Source: SB11 sp965249955 (GTDB lineage: Bacteria; Bacteroidota; Bacteroidia; UBA8524). Taken from it: a stretch of DNA of 64,000 bases. Positions 49,093-57,907 of this stretch are shown here, piece after piece (position 1 is the first letter of the stretch; each line of letters starts with the position of its first letter). The stretch lies in assembly GCA_965249955.1 (NCBI GenBank), contig OZ252261.1:2480001-2544000 (forward strand), written 5' to 3'. The notes below the pieces were generated by a model. It saw only the letters and a list, made by a program, of their open reading frames with translations. It was not told the DNA's origin and ran no database searches. Position numbers and translations under genes: made by a program.

Positions 49093-49728
49093 ATGATAAC
49101 CCATACGGTTTGCGGTGAAGAGTTTATTTTATTGCCCCAAAAAGCTATTTGGTGGGAGGAGCAAAAAACTGTTATCCTCTCTGATTTACATTTGGGCAAG
49201 GGAATGCACTTTCGCAAGGCGGGATTGCCAATACCACTAATAAGCCATCAAAAAGATTTTGCCCAACTGATAGAGTTATTAAAAACTCCAAACTTAGAGC
49301 AAGTGATATTTTTGGGCGATTTATTTCACAGCAGTTATAATAGCGATTGGGAATTGTTGGGCGAGGTACTAAAAGACTATCAACACTTGGAGTTTATTTT
49401 AGTACAAGGCAATCACGATATTTTACACCAACAGCACTATACCCGCTTTGGCTTTAAAGTGGTTGATGTATTGCATCTTAGTTCATTTGTTTTTAGCCAC
49501 GAACCGTTAGAAAACCCCGCCGCATATAATATATACGGTCATATACACCCTGGGGTGAGGCTGCAAGGTAAAGGGCGACAAAGTCTGCGTTTACCTTGTT
49601 TTTTCTTTTCACAAAACTATGCGGTACTGCCCTCGTTTGGCAAGCTAACAGGGTTATATGCGCTACAACCCAAAAAAGGCGACGCTATTTTTGCTATTGC
49701 CGATGCTAAAGTGGTGCAATTGATATAA
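49093..49728 (+). CDS. pdeM: Ligase-associated DNA-damage-response endonuclease PdeM
   Basis: 211 residues. All calcineurin-like metallophosphoesterase motifs are present: LSDLHLGKGMHFRKAGLPIP, FLGDLFHSS, VQGNHDI, FSHEPL and IYGHIHPG. The HFRKAGLPIP stretch after the first metal motif is characteristic of PdeM. Acts with the adjacent DEXH helicase in a DNA-repair set whose ligase and exonuclease members are not in this window. Confidence 0.92.
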   Translation: MITHTVCGEEFILLPQKAIWWEEQKTVILSDLHLGKGMHFRKAGLPIPLISHQKDFAQLIELLKTPNLEQVIFLGDLFHSSYNSDWELLGEVLKDYQHLEFILVQGNHDILHQQHYTRFGFKVVDVLHLSSFVFSHEPLENPAAYNIYGHIHPGVRLQGKGRQSLRLPCFFFSQNYAVLPSFGKLTGLYALQPKKGDAIFAIADAKVVQLI

Positions 49729-49779
49729 GGATTACAACGCTTTTGTATTTTTTAACGTTCTATTATAAAAGCATGGCGT

Positions 49780-51135
49780 ATGAGAAAAGTATTTTTACCT
49801 TTAATTGTTGCTTTAATAGTTAGTCCATTAGCGGCTTCACACTATATATCAGGCTATTTTCACTATCAATATATTGGTAAAACAGATAGTAATAATACAG
49901 CCTATGTTATTACGCTAACATTAAATAGAGATTGTTATTCATCACAACAAAACTTTCCTACTGCTATTAGCGTAGGGATTTATGAAAACAACACTTCGGC
50001 CTATTTACTGCAAAAGGCTTCATTAAAACTATTGAGTGAAGACGCTGTAGAACCTTTTGTTTCGCCCAATATTTCAGTAGGTTATTGCTTGCGGAAACAC
50101 ACCTATACAGATACTGTTGTTTTGCCAAATACGGCAGCAGGTTATCAATTGTATTATAGTGTTAGAAACAGCTACTATACTGCAAAAGTTATTTACGCCA
50201 CAATACCACCCGATGCAGCTAATAATATAATACCTAAAAATGATTTTGCTGTATTTTATGCTATGCGGGCAGGGGAAGTTTTGGGTGCTGATTTAGGTAT
50301 AAATAATATTGATAACGATAGTTTTACCTACCAACTAGCAATGCCTTATTATAGATCTGGTAACGATGTTAGTGGATTACCAAATCGTATTAACTCTGAT
50401 TATGATTTAAGGTCTGAAAATACGCTTAATTTACCTAGTTTGTTGGGGGGATGGATTGCTATTGATAACAGTACAGGCAAACTTACTGTTAAAGCTACAA
50501 ACCCGGCCCGTTTTGCATTTGCTGTTGATGTAATAAAGTGGCGCAATGGTAATTCAATAGCCACATACCGCCTTCCTTTAGTTATTCAGTCTATTGTAAA
50601 AAATTACCCAACAAATGCCTATATATCAATTTCAGGCACTAAAAAACCAAATGTAGCAATGCTTAGTTGGGTGCATTCGCTAACTGCTGTTAAGCAGTTT
50701 TATCTTGAAAGAAAGTTAGCAAATACTACTTGGCAAAGAATTGACAGTACTTTGGGGCAAAACGAGAACGATGATAGCCGGTTTGCAGATACTGTGGAGC
50801 GAAGGTATAGAGTGGTTGCTGTGGGTGAGATGAATAAAATACCCGTTACGGTAATTTCTGATGAATGGAAAACAGGAGGGATGCCAACAGCAGTACAAGG
50901 TGTAAATAGCGTTGAAGTTACTATATATCCCAATCCTGTAACGGATAAAATATTTTTTATAATACCGGATGATTATACCCCGCAAAAACTATTAATTATT
51001 GATGCTATGGGTAGGGTAGTGTTTAATGGTTTGTACGAAAAAGAATTATCAGTAAGTCATTTATCAGCAGGTATATACACTATCTATATAAGAAATGAGG
51101 AGATTAGTTTTGTAACAAAATTTATTAAACAGTAA
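49780..51135 (+). CDS. T9SS-secreted surface protein, tandem paralog 1
   Basis: 451 residues. Signal peptide (MRKVFLPLIVALIVSPLAAS), then HYISGYFHYQYIGKTDSNN, a diverged form of the ATHI..MYYxYIG opening shared by the next two genes. The next part resembles the N-terminus of long gliding-motility-associated proteins (ITLTLNRDCYSS). A fibronectin-like part follows (about 285-365). The C-terminal sorting domain (VTIYPNPVTDKIFF ... AGIYTIYIRN ... TKFIKQ) differs from that of paralogs 2 and 3. Probably an adhesin-like surface protein; no catalytic motif. Confidence 0.8.
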   Translation: MRKVFLPLIVALIVSPLAASHYISGYFHYQYIGKTDSNNTAYVITLTLNRDCYSSQQNFPTAISVGIYENNTSAYLLQKASLKLLSEDAVEPFVSPNISVGYCLRKHTYTDTVVLPNTAAGYQLYYSVRNSYYTAKVIYATIPPDAANNIIPKNDFAVFYAMRAGEVLGADLGINNIDNDSFTYQLAMPYYRSGNDVSGLPNRINSDYDLRSENTLNLPSLLGGWIAIDNSTGKLTVKATNPARFAFAVDVIKWRNGNSIATYRLPLVIQSIVKNYPTNAYISISGTKKPNVAMLSWVHSLTAVKQFYLERKLANTTWQRIDSTLGQNENDDSRFADTVERRYRVVAVGEMNKIPVTVISDEWKTGGMPTAVQGVNSVEVTIYPNPVTDKIFFIIPDDYTPQKLLIIDAMGRVVFNGLYEKELSVSHLSAGIYTIYIRNEEISFVTKFIKQ

Positions 51136-51208
51136 TATTTGGTCGAAAAATAAGGCCTTTTTAAATAGATTACCCTAAACAGTATTAGTTTGCAGCACTT
51201 TTAACATT

Positions 51209-52612
51209 ATGAAAAAATTAATTGCAATTGTCTTATTGGCTTTGTGTTTTGTTTCTACCAAAGCTACACACATTATTAACACTAACATGTACTATACCTA
51301 TATAGGTAATAATGGTGCCGGTGATGAATTATATAAAGTGAGCCTTGTTCTTTTCCGCGACTGTGATGTGTCGCCTGTTGGATTTGATGCAAAAGTATCA
51401 ATAGGTATTTATGCCAATGATTCTGCTAAAAATTTATTCCAAACAGAATCGGTTTCACTGGCTTACGATAGTGCTGCACTGCCTATTATATATCCGTCAG
51501 GATCTAGCAACAATACAGGTTGTTATAAAAAAGGAGTATATACCTTTACTTTTACAGCCCCTAAAAATCATACAGGTTTTTATTTAATATACCAGCGTTG
51601 CTGCCGCCGACCAAACAATAATGTAATGGACGATGAAGGTACATCGGTTTCTGTGTTTATACCCGTTTATGGAACCACTAATTCGGCACCTCAATCACAA
51701 TCAAAAGAAGTATCATTTATTTTAGGCACAAACGTATTTAGTCAGTTAGATTTTTCGCACCAAGATATTGATGGTGATAGCATAAGCTATAAACTATTTA
51801 CTCCTTTTGCAGGCGGTTCAACAATGAACCCTTTTGTAGATAGTTTCCCTCCAAAAATGCCTGCAATATCAAGTATCAGGTACCGCAATGGCTTCAGCGG
51901 TCAACAACCTTTTAAAGCCGATAATCCGTTAAACCTGGATGCTTATACAGGTAAAACATTATTTAATAATAGGTTGGCAGGTTTGTATTTGGTAGGAGTG
52001 CAGGTAGATGAATGGCGAAATGGAGTTTTACTGGCTACACATTACCGTGAGTATTCATTATTGTATTTGGGTACGGGAAAAGGAAATGGTATTGATTTAA
52101 ACGTAACGGCAGACACTACTAATGTTCACTTAATATGCACTTGGACTAAAACAACTACTGATACTGTTTTAAAGTATAAATTGCTTCGCCGTGCAGATAC
52201 GCTTACAACATGGGATACTATTGCCACCTTGCAGCCACAAGACACTAGCTATACCGACACATCAATAAGTAAAGATGTATTGTACTGGTATTTTGTAAAG
52301 GCTGAAACACAAAGCCCTATTTTGTATTCGCAAATTAAAAGTGGCTATATAGGTCGGCCTACCAGTGTAAAAGAAAAGATTGAAAATGTATTTTCAGTAT
52401 ACCCAAACCCTGCCACAAATAATATTTATATTAAAAGCAATAGTGGATTTTTAGTAGAGAAGGTGTTAATAATTACACTAGAGGGGAAAATAGTGGCTGA
52501 ATATATACAACCTACTGATGCTATTGATATTTCAGAGCTTTCGCAAGGAACATACACAGTATTGGTGCAAGGCGAAAATCGTATAGCAAGGCAGTTATTT
52601 ATTAAACAGTAA
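51209..52612 (+). CDS. T9SS-secreted surface protein, tandem paralog 2
   Basis: 467 residues. Signal peptide MKKLIAIVLLALCFVSTKA, then THIINTNMYYTYIGNNGAGD and VSLVLFRDCDVSP. Conserved Cys-containing IYQRCCRRPNNNVMDDEGT and HYREYSLLYLG follow. A fibronectin-like segment leads into a type-A T9SS tail (about 395-467, SVYPNPATNN ... QLFIKQ). The tail is 86 percent identical (62 of 72 residues, counted by eye) to that of paralog 3, far more than the body. Function unknown. Confidence 0.82.
   Translation: MKKLIAIVLLALCFVSTKATHIINTNMYYTYIGNNGAGDELYKVSLVLFRDCDVSPVGFDAKVSIGIYANDSAKNLFQTESVSLAYDSAALPIIYPSGSSNNTGCYKKGVYTFTFTAPKNHTGFYLIYQRCCRRPNNNVMDDEGTSVSVFIPVYGTTNSAPQSQSKEVSFILGTNVFSQLDFSHQDIDGDSISYKLFTPFAGGSTMNPFVDSFPPKMPAISSIRYRNGFSGQQPFKADNPLNLDAYTGKTLFNNRLAGLYLVGVQVDEWRNGVLLATHYREYSLLYLGTGKGNGIDLNVTADTTNVHLICTWTKTTTDTVLKYKLLRRADTLTTWDTIATLQPQDTSYTDTSISKDVLYWYFVKAETQSPILYSQIKSGYIGRPTSVKEKIENVFSVYPNPATNNIYIKSNSGFLVEKVLIITLEGKIVAEYIQPTDAIDISELSQGTYTVLVQGENRIARQLFIKQ
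52394..52612 (+). repeat. Conserved T9SS tail cassette, copy in paralog 2
   Basis: These 219 bases encode the sorting domain and stop. They pair with 53849-54067 at much higher identity than the upstream coding sequence. Direct repeat about 1.45 kb apart. Confidence 0.8.
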
Positions 52613-52645
52613 AATTGATTGAAGAAGAAATATCACTTTATAAAG

Positions 52646-54067
52646 ATGAAAAAACTACTTACAATTTTCGCATTTGTCTTGTGCTTTGTTGCAGCTAATG
52701 CCACTCATCTTACAAATGGAAGTATGTACTATGAATATATAGGCACAGAAACCAATGGCGACTACAGGTATAAAATTACCTTAGTATTAGTAAGGGATTG
52801 CATATCATCAACGGTGCAGTTTGATGATATGGTGCGCTTAGGAGTATATCAACCTGATTTGTCAAATTATAAGTTGATAAATACTTTAGAAGTAAATAAA
52901 ACATCAGAAGTAGCTATAAATAATAATGGAGTTATACTAGGGCAAGGTTCTAATTTATGCTTTCGTGAAGCAAGGTATGAAAGAGAAGTAATTTTAAAGC
53001 CTAATGTAAATGATTATGTTATTACCTATATTAGGTGTTGTAGGCCAACACTAAATAATGTTTTAGATGATAGGGGTAATACATATTTTGTAAAAATCAA
53101 TACAGGGTCACCAATATACAATACAACACCGCAACTTTATAGCGAAGCACCGATAGCAATTGGCTCTTCTGCAAAATATTTCGGGTCGCTAAAAAATCAC
53201 GATGTTAATGGTGATAGTTGCAGTTACCACTTGGTAGATGCAATTGATGGAGCTAGTTCAATTGTACCACTTCCTTCGCCGTCGCCAAACATTTCTTTAC
53301 CGTTTGCTAAAGTACCCTATTGGACTGGGTATAGCGGGCAAGAACCTTTAGGCAAAAGCCCTGCGTATTTCAACCTAAATAGTGCAACGGGTAATTTTAC
53401 CGCATTTCCAAAATCACAAGGTAGGTATTTGTTGGCGTATGAAGTAAAAGAATGGCGCAACGGGCAGCTAATAGGAAGGCATTATCATGATATTTTATTA
53501 TTAGTGAATAGCGTTCATTCTCAGTTTTTAAATACTATTGCATTAGATGCTAATGTGCCATTTAATTCAGTGAAAGAGATATCTCTTGATTGGGGACATA
53601 ACATACAACAAACCGATTCTGGCTTTACACTTGAAAGACGTACATATAATAACCCTACTTGGCAGCCTATTGCTAAACTTGATAGCACTGTATACAGCTA
53701 TACGGATACTTTAATCGGTTATGATACTTTATATTTTTATAGGGTAAAAGGCTACAACGGCACAACCGCAGTATACTCTAATAATGATAGTGCAATAGTG
53801 CGTAAAAATACGGTTGGAATACGTCATACTATTGATAATGAGAGTATTAATGTATACCCCAACCCAGCCACCAATAATATTTTTATTAAAAGCAATAGCG
53901 GTTTTTTAATAGAGAAGGTATCAATAAGTACACTAGAGGGGAAAATAATAGCTGAATATATAGAGCCTACTGATGCTATTGATATTTCAGGGCTTTCGCA
54001 AGGAACATACATAGTATTGGTGCAAGACGAAAATCGTATCGCAAGGCAGTTGTTTATTAAACAGTAG
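52646..54067 (+). CDS. T9SS-secreted surface protein, tandem paralog 3
   Basis: 473 residues from ATG 52646 (MKKLLTIFAFVLCFVAANA as signal peptide); an upstream TTG would add a poly-Lys leader and is rejected. The mature start THLTNGSMYYEYIGTE and KITLVLVRDCISS match paralog 2, as do YIRCCRPTLNNVLDDRG and HYHDILLLV. The T9SS tail NVYPNPATNN ... ARQLFIKQ is nearly the same as in paralog 2. The gene starts 33 bp after the paralog 2 stop, so they are likely cotranscribed. Confidence 0.82.
   Translation: MKKLLTIFAFVLCFVAANATHLTNGSMYYEYIGTETNGDYRYKITLVLVRDCISSTVQFDDMVRLGVYQPDLSNYKLINTLEVNKTSEVAINNNGVILGQGSNLCFREARYEREVILKPNVNDYVITYIRCCRPTLNNVLDDRGNTYFVKINTGSPIYNTTPQLYSEAPIAIGSSAKYFGSLKNHDVNGDSCSYHLVDAIDGASSIVPLPSPSPNISLPFAKVPYWTGYSGQEPLGKSPAYFNLNSATGNFTAFPKSQGRYLLAYEVKEWRNGQLIGRHYHDILLLVNSVHSQFLNTIALDANVPFNSVKEISLDWGHNIQQTDSGFTLERRTYNNPTWQPIAKLDSTVYSYTDTLIGYDTLYFYRVKGYNGTTAVYSNNDSAIVRKNTVGIRHTIDNESINVYPNPATNNIFIKSNSGFLIEKVSISTLEGKIIAEYIEPTDAIDISGLSQGTYIVLVQDENRIARQLFIKQ
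53849..54067 (+). repeat. Conserved T9SS tail cassette, copy in paralog 3
   Basis: Partner of the cassette at 52394-52612, the same length (219 bases) with no gaps in the encoded protein. Confidence 0.8.
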
Positions 54068-54145
54068 TTTTTAACTGAAAAAACCTGCCATAAATCGAAG
54101 TTGGGCAAAGTGGTTTTGAAAAAAAGGTACTATAGGCTTTATATA

Positions 54146-55372
54146 ATGAAGCATATAAAAATTTTATTTTCTATCACTTTCTTTTTAGTATTTATAAAGC
54201 CAGTATCTGCTTGTGAGTGCGAAAAAGTTTCTTTTTGGCAAACCGTTGCACAGGCTAGGTATATTGTTATTGCAAAAGTTACCTCAACTAAAACCACAAA
54301 AAAAATAGCGGGTAAAGTAGAAATACTTAATCCGTTAAAAGGAGAGTTTAATAAGAGGTACCTAAGCCTAGCGCATACTGAATGTTCTGAAAACCTAAGA
54401 AAATATTCAGTAGGCGATACTTTAATATTAGTACCCACCTACGATGAAACCACCAAAAAAATTATACTAAGCAGTTGCCATGAAAACATTTTGAGCATAA
54501 AGAATGGTGTTGCATCAGGTTATTTTTCATATACACCAAAAACCGATAGCGTTAGTCAACAATTCCCTTTAGAAAAGTTGATTGGTTTATTAAAGCAATA
54601 TGTAAGCGGTAGTTATACAGCCAACTATCAATTATTTAGCCATTACATATCATCTCCCAATTTTTTAAATAACTACCCCATACCGGCAGCATTGCCTATT
54701 AATTTTGACAATAAATACTGGGAGTACTCAATGCAAATGGGTTCTGCAAGTGGTTTGGGGTCAAAAAGCCATTATAGGTATGACTTGAAAAATACGGACA
54801 CACTTAATGTGCAAATAAATACCCATAGCAGGTATAGAGAGTGGGAAAACGGGAGGTCTTTAATAAAAGATACAAATATAGTAACACAAGATACCTTTTA
54901 TCATTGGGGGAATAACTATTACAGTAATTGGTATGATAACAACGCATTTGAAATGAGAGCGTTTACCCAAGAAATGGTTATTAAAACAGATAATATGCGG
55001 TTATCGCCCGGCTCTTTTTTAGACCTTACATGGGGAAAGAATTATGCTATTGCCCTATTAGAAAAGCCATACAGTATTGCAGACAGTATGCAAATTACCT
55101 TTTTTGAAACACAAAAGAACGGAGAGCAGTGGGGGAAACAACAAACCCATACTTACAAGAAAGTTAAAACAGATACCAATGCCTTTGGTAGAGGTATATA
55201 CGAGCCATATAAGTATGTATTACTTACCTATCAAGGCAACTTTGACCCTACCTATGGCAAAACACGCAGTCGCACCATTTATTATATACCTGATTATGAT
55301 ATACTGTTTTTCGACTTGTTCAACCTTAGTCTAGGAGCAATGGTTCCCAAAAATGAAGAGGCCGAAGAATAA
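54146..55372 (+). CDS. Secreted protein with N-terminal CxC (NTR/TIMP-like) domain
   Basis: 408 residues from ATG 54146 (signal peptide MKHIKILFSITFFLVFIKPV, cleavage before CECEK). Mature CECEKVSFWQTVAQARYIVIAKV, followed by VEILNPLKGEF, TECSENLRKYSVGDTLILV and LSSCHENIL, looks like an N-terminal NTR/TIMP-type beta-barrel with paired Cys (about 1-130 of the mature protein). The C-terminal ~250 residues are unrecognised. It has no T9SS tail and no lipobox, although C at +1 leaves a lipoprotein possible (VSAC). It lies 78 bp after the T9SS paralogs. Confidence 0.65.
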   Translation: MKHIKILFSITFFLVFIKPVSACECEKVSFWQTVAQARYIVIAKVTSTKTTKKIAGKVEILNPLKGEFNKRYLSLAHTECSENLRKYSVGDTLILVPTYDETTKKIILSSCHENILSIKNGVASGYFSYTPKTDSVSQQFPLEKLIGLLKQYVSGSYTANYQLFSHYISSPNFLNNYPIPAALPINFDNKYWEYSMQMGSASGLGSKSHYRYDLKNTDTLNVQINTHSRYREWENGRSLIKDTNIVTQDTFYHWGNNYYSNWYDNNAFEMRAFTQEMVIKTDNMRLSPGSFLDLTWGKNYAIALLEKPYSIADSMQITFFETQKNGEQWGKQQTHTYKKVKTDTNAFGRGIYEPYKYVLLTYQGNFDPTYGKTRSRTIYYIPDYDILFFDLFNLSLGAMVPKNEEAEE

Positions 55373-55374
55373 AC

Positions 55375-55398
55375 AGTAAAGTAGTTTACTCTTTTTTA
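55375..55398 (+). terminator. Small stem-loop terminator
   Basis: AGTAAA-GTAG-TTTACT (55375-55390) is followed by CTTTTTTAG. The stem is short (6 bp) but the T-tract is good; it directly follows the stop at 55372. Confidence 0.5.
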
Positions 55399-55405
55399 GT
55401 TAGGT

Positions 55406-55792
55406 TTAAGCCTTGGCAGGCTCCCACAATTCAATTTTGTTTCCTTCAGGGTCTACAATCCAACCAAACTTACCTATTCCCTCCATCGATTCTGTTTCTT
55501 CCATCACCTGTACGCCTTCATCACGCAAGGTTTGTAGCAACCAATCTAAATTCTCTACCCTAAGGTTAAACATAAATGGTTGTGTTGATGGGGCAAAATA
55601 TTTAGTATCATTTTTAAACATAGAAAAGGCCGAAAGAGCTCTTTCTTCTGGTTGAGGATCTTCATCCCAAAAAAATGTATGATACAAACTATCGCCAAAC
55701 GATAAGCCTAAGTGTTTATCGTACCAAGCTGTTAATTCTTTAGGGTTTTGTGCTTTAAAAAAAACGCCTCCTAGTCCGGTTACTCTTTTCAT
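55406..55792 (-). CDS. VOC-family (glyoxalase/bleomycin-resistance-like) protein
   Basis: 128 residues with the paired beta-alpha-beta-beta-beta layout: GLGGVFFKAQNPKELTAWYDKHLGL in the first half and FMFNLRVENLDWLLQTLRDEG plus VDPEGNKIELWEP in the second. Likely metal-binding residues H/E are present (E in KIELWEP). The superfamily spans lyases, dioxygenases and resistance proteins, so the reaction is unknown. Single gene, convergent with the preceding one. Confidence 0.85.
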   Translation of the reverse strand: MKRVTGLGGVFFKAQNPKELTAWYDKHLGLSFGDSLYHTFFWDEDPQPEERALSAFSMFKNDTKYFAPSTQPFMFNLRVENLDWLLQTLRDEGVQVMEETESMEGIGKFGWIVDPEGNKIELWEPAKA

Positions 55793-55989
55793 AATTATAA
55801 GATATTAAAGATTTAAAAATATAGCACAAAAAACAGTTTTAAAGTCATAAATTTTATCACCCGTTAGGGTGATTTATATCAAAAAGCCCCTATTTTTTTC
55901 AATGGTTTTAATTTTTTGGGTTTTTATTTTAATTTTTTGCTTCTATTCGTTAACTTGCCATCTTATTGTGTGTTGCTGAAACACTATAG

Positions 55990-57417
55990 ATGGAAGAAAA
56001 GGAAAAAGATACTAGTTCAACCTGGGGGGCTACAAATCCTGCTGACCTATTGTCTGCCATACACGAGGCTTCGGAAGATATCATTTATCTGTTCGATTTA
56101 GAAACCCAAAGTAACGTGTATGCCAGTAAGAGTATAGCTAATGTATTGGGCTATACTCCCGAAGAGGTTAAAGAAATGGGAGGGGCTATTGTCGAAAAAA
56201 TTACTCCGCCTGAAGGACTAGCCACAGTACTACAACACTTTGAAGAACTAAGGTTATTAGAGGATAAAAAAATAATACAAGCTAGGCAGGAATACCTAAC
56301 GGCTAGTGGTGAAAAACGCACGTTTTTATCACGTGAGTTGGTGTATTCGCGCACTGAAAGAGGTACTCCTAAATTAATATTGGGTATTACACACGATATT
56401 ACAGAGCAAGAGAAACAGCAAGCAGAGTTAGAAAAGCTAGCCCTTATAGCACAAAAAACTACAAACATTATATTAATAACTGATAGTAACCAATACATAG
56501 AGTGGGTAAACAAAAGTTATGAGCTACTTACAGGGTATACTTTAGATGAAGTGAAAGGCAATAAGCCAAGGGTTTTGCTGGTAGAAACCCCTGAAAATGT
56601 TGAGGCACTAAAAGGTATGCGCCACAATTTTTCGCAAGGCAAACGCTTTAGCGGCGAATTAATGAGTTTTACCAAGGAAGGAAAACCTTTTTGGCTACGT
56701 TTAAATGGCGATCCTATTGTTGATGCAGAACAAAAACTGGTACGCTATATTTTTGTAGCACAAGATATAACCGATTTAAAAGAGAACGATGCACGCCTAA
56801 TACAGTCTTACCAAAGACTAAAAAATTATGCCTTTTTCACCTCACACCAATTGCGCTCGCCAATTGCTGATATACTATCTATTTTCGATGTTTTTGATTT
56901 TGAGCACCCAACAGCACCGGATAACATTAAACTATTGCACGATTTGAAAGCAGTTTCACTAAAATTAGATACCGCCGTACACGAATTAAACAGTATTATA
57001 GCTACTGATACGTCTCCATTTAGCGGCGAGGATAAAAAGAAATACACATTTAAAAATGTGATGCTGGTAGATGACGATAAGGTATTTATTAATATCACAG
57101 GTCTTATACTCAGAAGGTTTAATAAACAACTAACCTTGCAAAGCTATAATAAGGTAGAAGAAGCCTTAGAAGCATTACAGTACAGTGAGGATATGCCTGA
57201 TACCATTTTTTTAGATATCAATATGCCCAACATGAACGGTTGGGATTTTTTAGATAATTTACAGAATATGGGTGTAAAGCTAAATGTATTTATGCTTACT
57301 TCATCCATAGATCCCTCAGATATAGAAAAGTCTCGAAAATATCCATTAGTAAAAGGGTATCTCACCAAACCCATCACACATAAAATGCTTATTGAGCATT
57401 TTGATATCCCTTCATAG
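55990..57417 (+). CDS. PAS-PAS-HisKA-like-receiver protein lacking an ATPase domain
   Basis: 475 residues. Two PAS domains (about 20-145 and 150-270, ending FVAQDITDLKEND) are followed by a helical DHp-like segment with the H-box-like FFTSHQLRSPIADIL (H286). Then, without any HATPase_c domain, comes a receiver (about 357-475) with acidic pocket D361-D363, phospho-acceptor D409 (IFLDINMPNMNG) and conserved Lys in GYLTKPIT. It cannot autophosphorylate alone and probably takes or passes phosphate via a partner kinase. No N/G boxes are seen anywhere in the gene. The gene stands alone; the UmuD gene follows after a weak terminator. Confidence 0.85.
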   Translation: MEEKEKDTSSTWGATNPADLLSAIHEASEDIIYLFDLETQSNVYASKSIANVLGYTPEEVKEMGGAIVEKITPPEGLATVLQHFEELRLLEDKKIIQARQEYLTASGEKRTFLSRELVYSRTERGTPKLILGITHDITEQEKQQAELEKLALIAQKTTNIILITDSNQYIEWVNKSYELLTGYTLDEVKGNKPRVLLVETPENVEALKGMRHNFSQGKRFSGELMSFTKEGKPFWLRLNGDPIVDAEQKLVRYIFVAQDITDLKENDARLIQSYQRLKNYAFFTSHQLRSPIADILSIFDVFDFEHPTAPDNIKLLHDLKAVSLKLDTAVHELNSIIATDTSPFSGEDKKKYTFKNVMLVDDDKVFINITGLILRRFNKQLTLQSYNKVEEALEALQYSEDMPDTIFLDINMPNMNGWDFLDNLQNMGVKLNVFMLTSSIDPSDIEKSRKYPLVKGYLTKPITHKMLIEHFDIPS

Positions 57418-57440
57418 TAAAATCTCTTTTGCATAAAAAA

Positions 57441-57475
57441 AACAGGCAATGTATTGCTATGTTCTTTTTGTTTTG
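57441..57475 (+). terminator. Stem-loop with T-tract after the PAS/receiver gene
   Basis: AACA-G-GCAAT-GT-ATTGC-TA-TGTT (57441-57463) is followed by CTTTTTGTTTT. The loop is only 2 bases and the stem contains a bulge, so it is of moderate strength. Confidence 0.45.
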
Positions 57476-57504
57476 TTAATTTTTACGTTGTAATAATGTT
57501 AAAA

Positions 57505-57906
57505 ATGTCAACAAAAAAGAATATTACCCTATTACCATTTATAGAAGGTATTCCTGCGGGGTTTCCCTCTCCTGCACGCGACTATATGGAGGATAGTATA
57601 GACTTAACGCAGGTATTGGTGCAAAATCCTAATTGGACTTTTGTGGGTAGGGTAGAAGGTGATTCTATGACGGGGGCAGGAATAGATAATGGCGATTTGG
57701 TGGTAATAGATAAATCGGCTGATGCAAACCACGGCCGTATAGCCCTGTGTAGTGTAAACGGGGGGTTAACCCTTAAACGCTTGCACATGGCCAATAATCA
57801 GCTGTATCTACTGCCGGCCAACCCCAACTATAAGCCCATAAAAGTAACCGACGAAAGTAATTTTAGCGTTTGGGGCATAGTAACCTACACTATTAAAAAA
57901 ATGTGA
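57505..57906 (+). CDS. umuD: UmuD-like SOS mutagenesis protein (LexA-type self-cleaving)
   Basis: 133 residues from ATG 57505; an ATG at 57496 would add three residues. Self-cleavage site A18-G19 (GIPAGFPSPA), Ser-Lys dyad S54 (EGDSMTG) and K91 (LTLKRLH). The 37-residue Ser-Lys spacing and 35-residue Gly-Ser spacing equal those of E. coli UmuD. After RecA-triggered cleavage it forms Pol V with UmuC. The next gene is umuC, one base after the stop. LexA boxes cannot be assigned with confidence in this phylum. Confidence 0.9.
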   Translation: MSTKKNITLLPFIEGIPAGFPSPARDYMEDSIDLTQVLVQNPNWTFVGRVEGDSMTGAGIDNGDLVVIDKSADANHGRIALCSVNGGLTLKRLHMANNQLYLLPANPNYKPIKVTDESNFSVWGIVTYTIKKM

Positions 57907-57907
57907 T

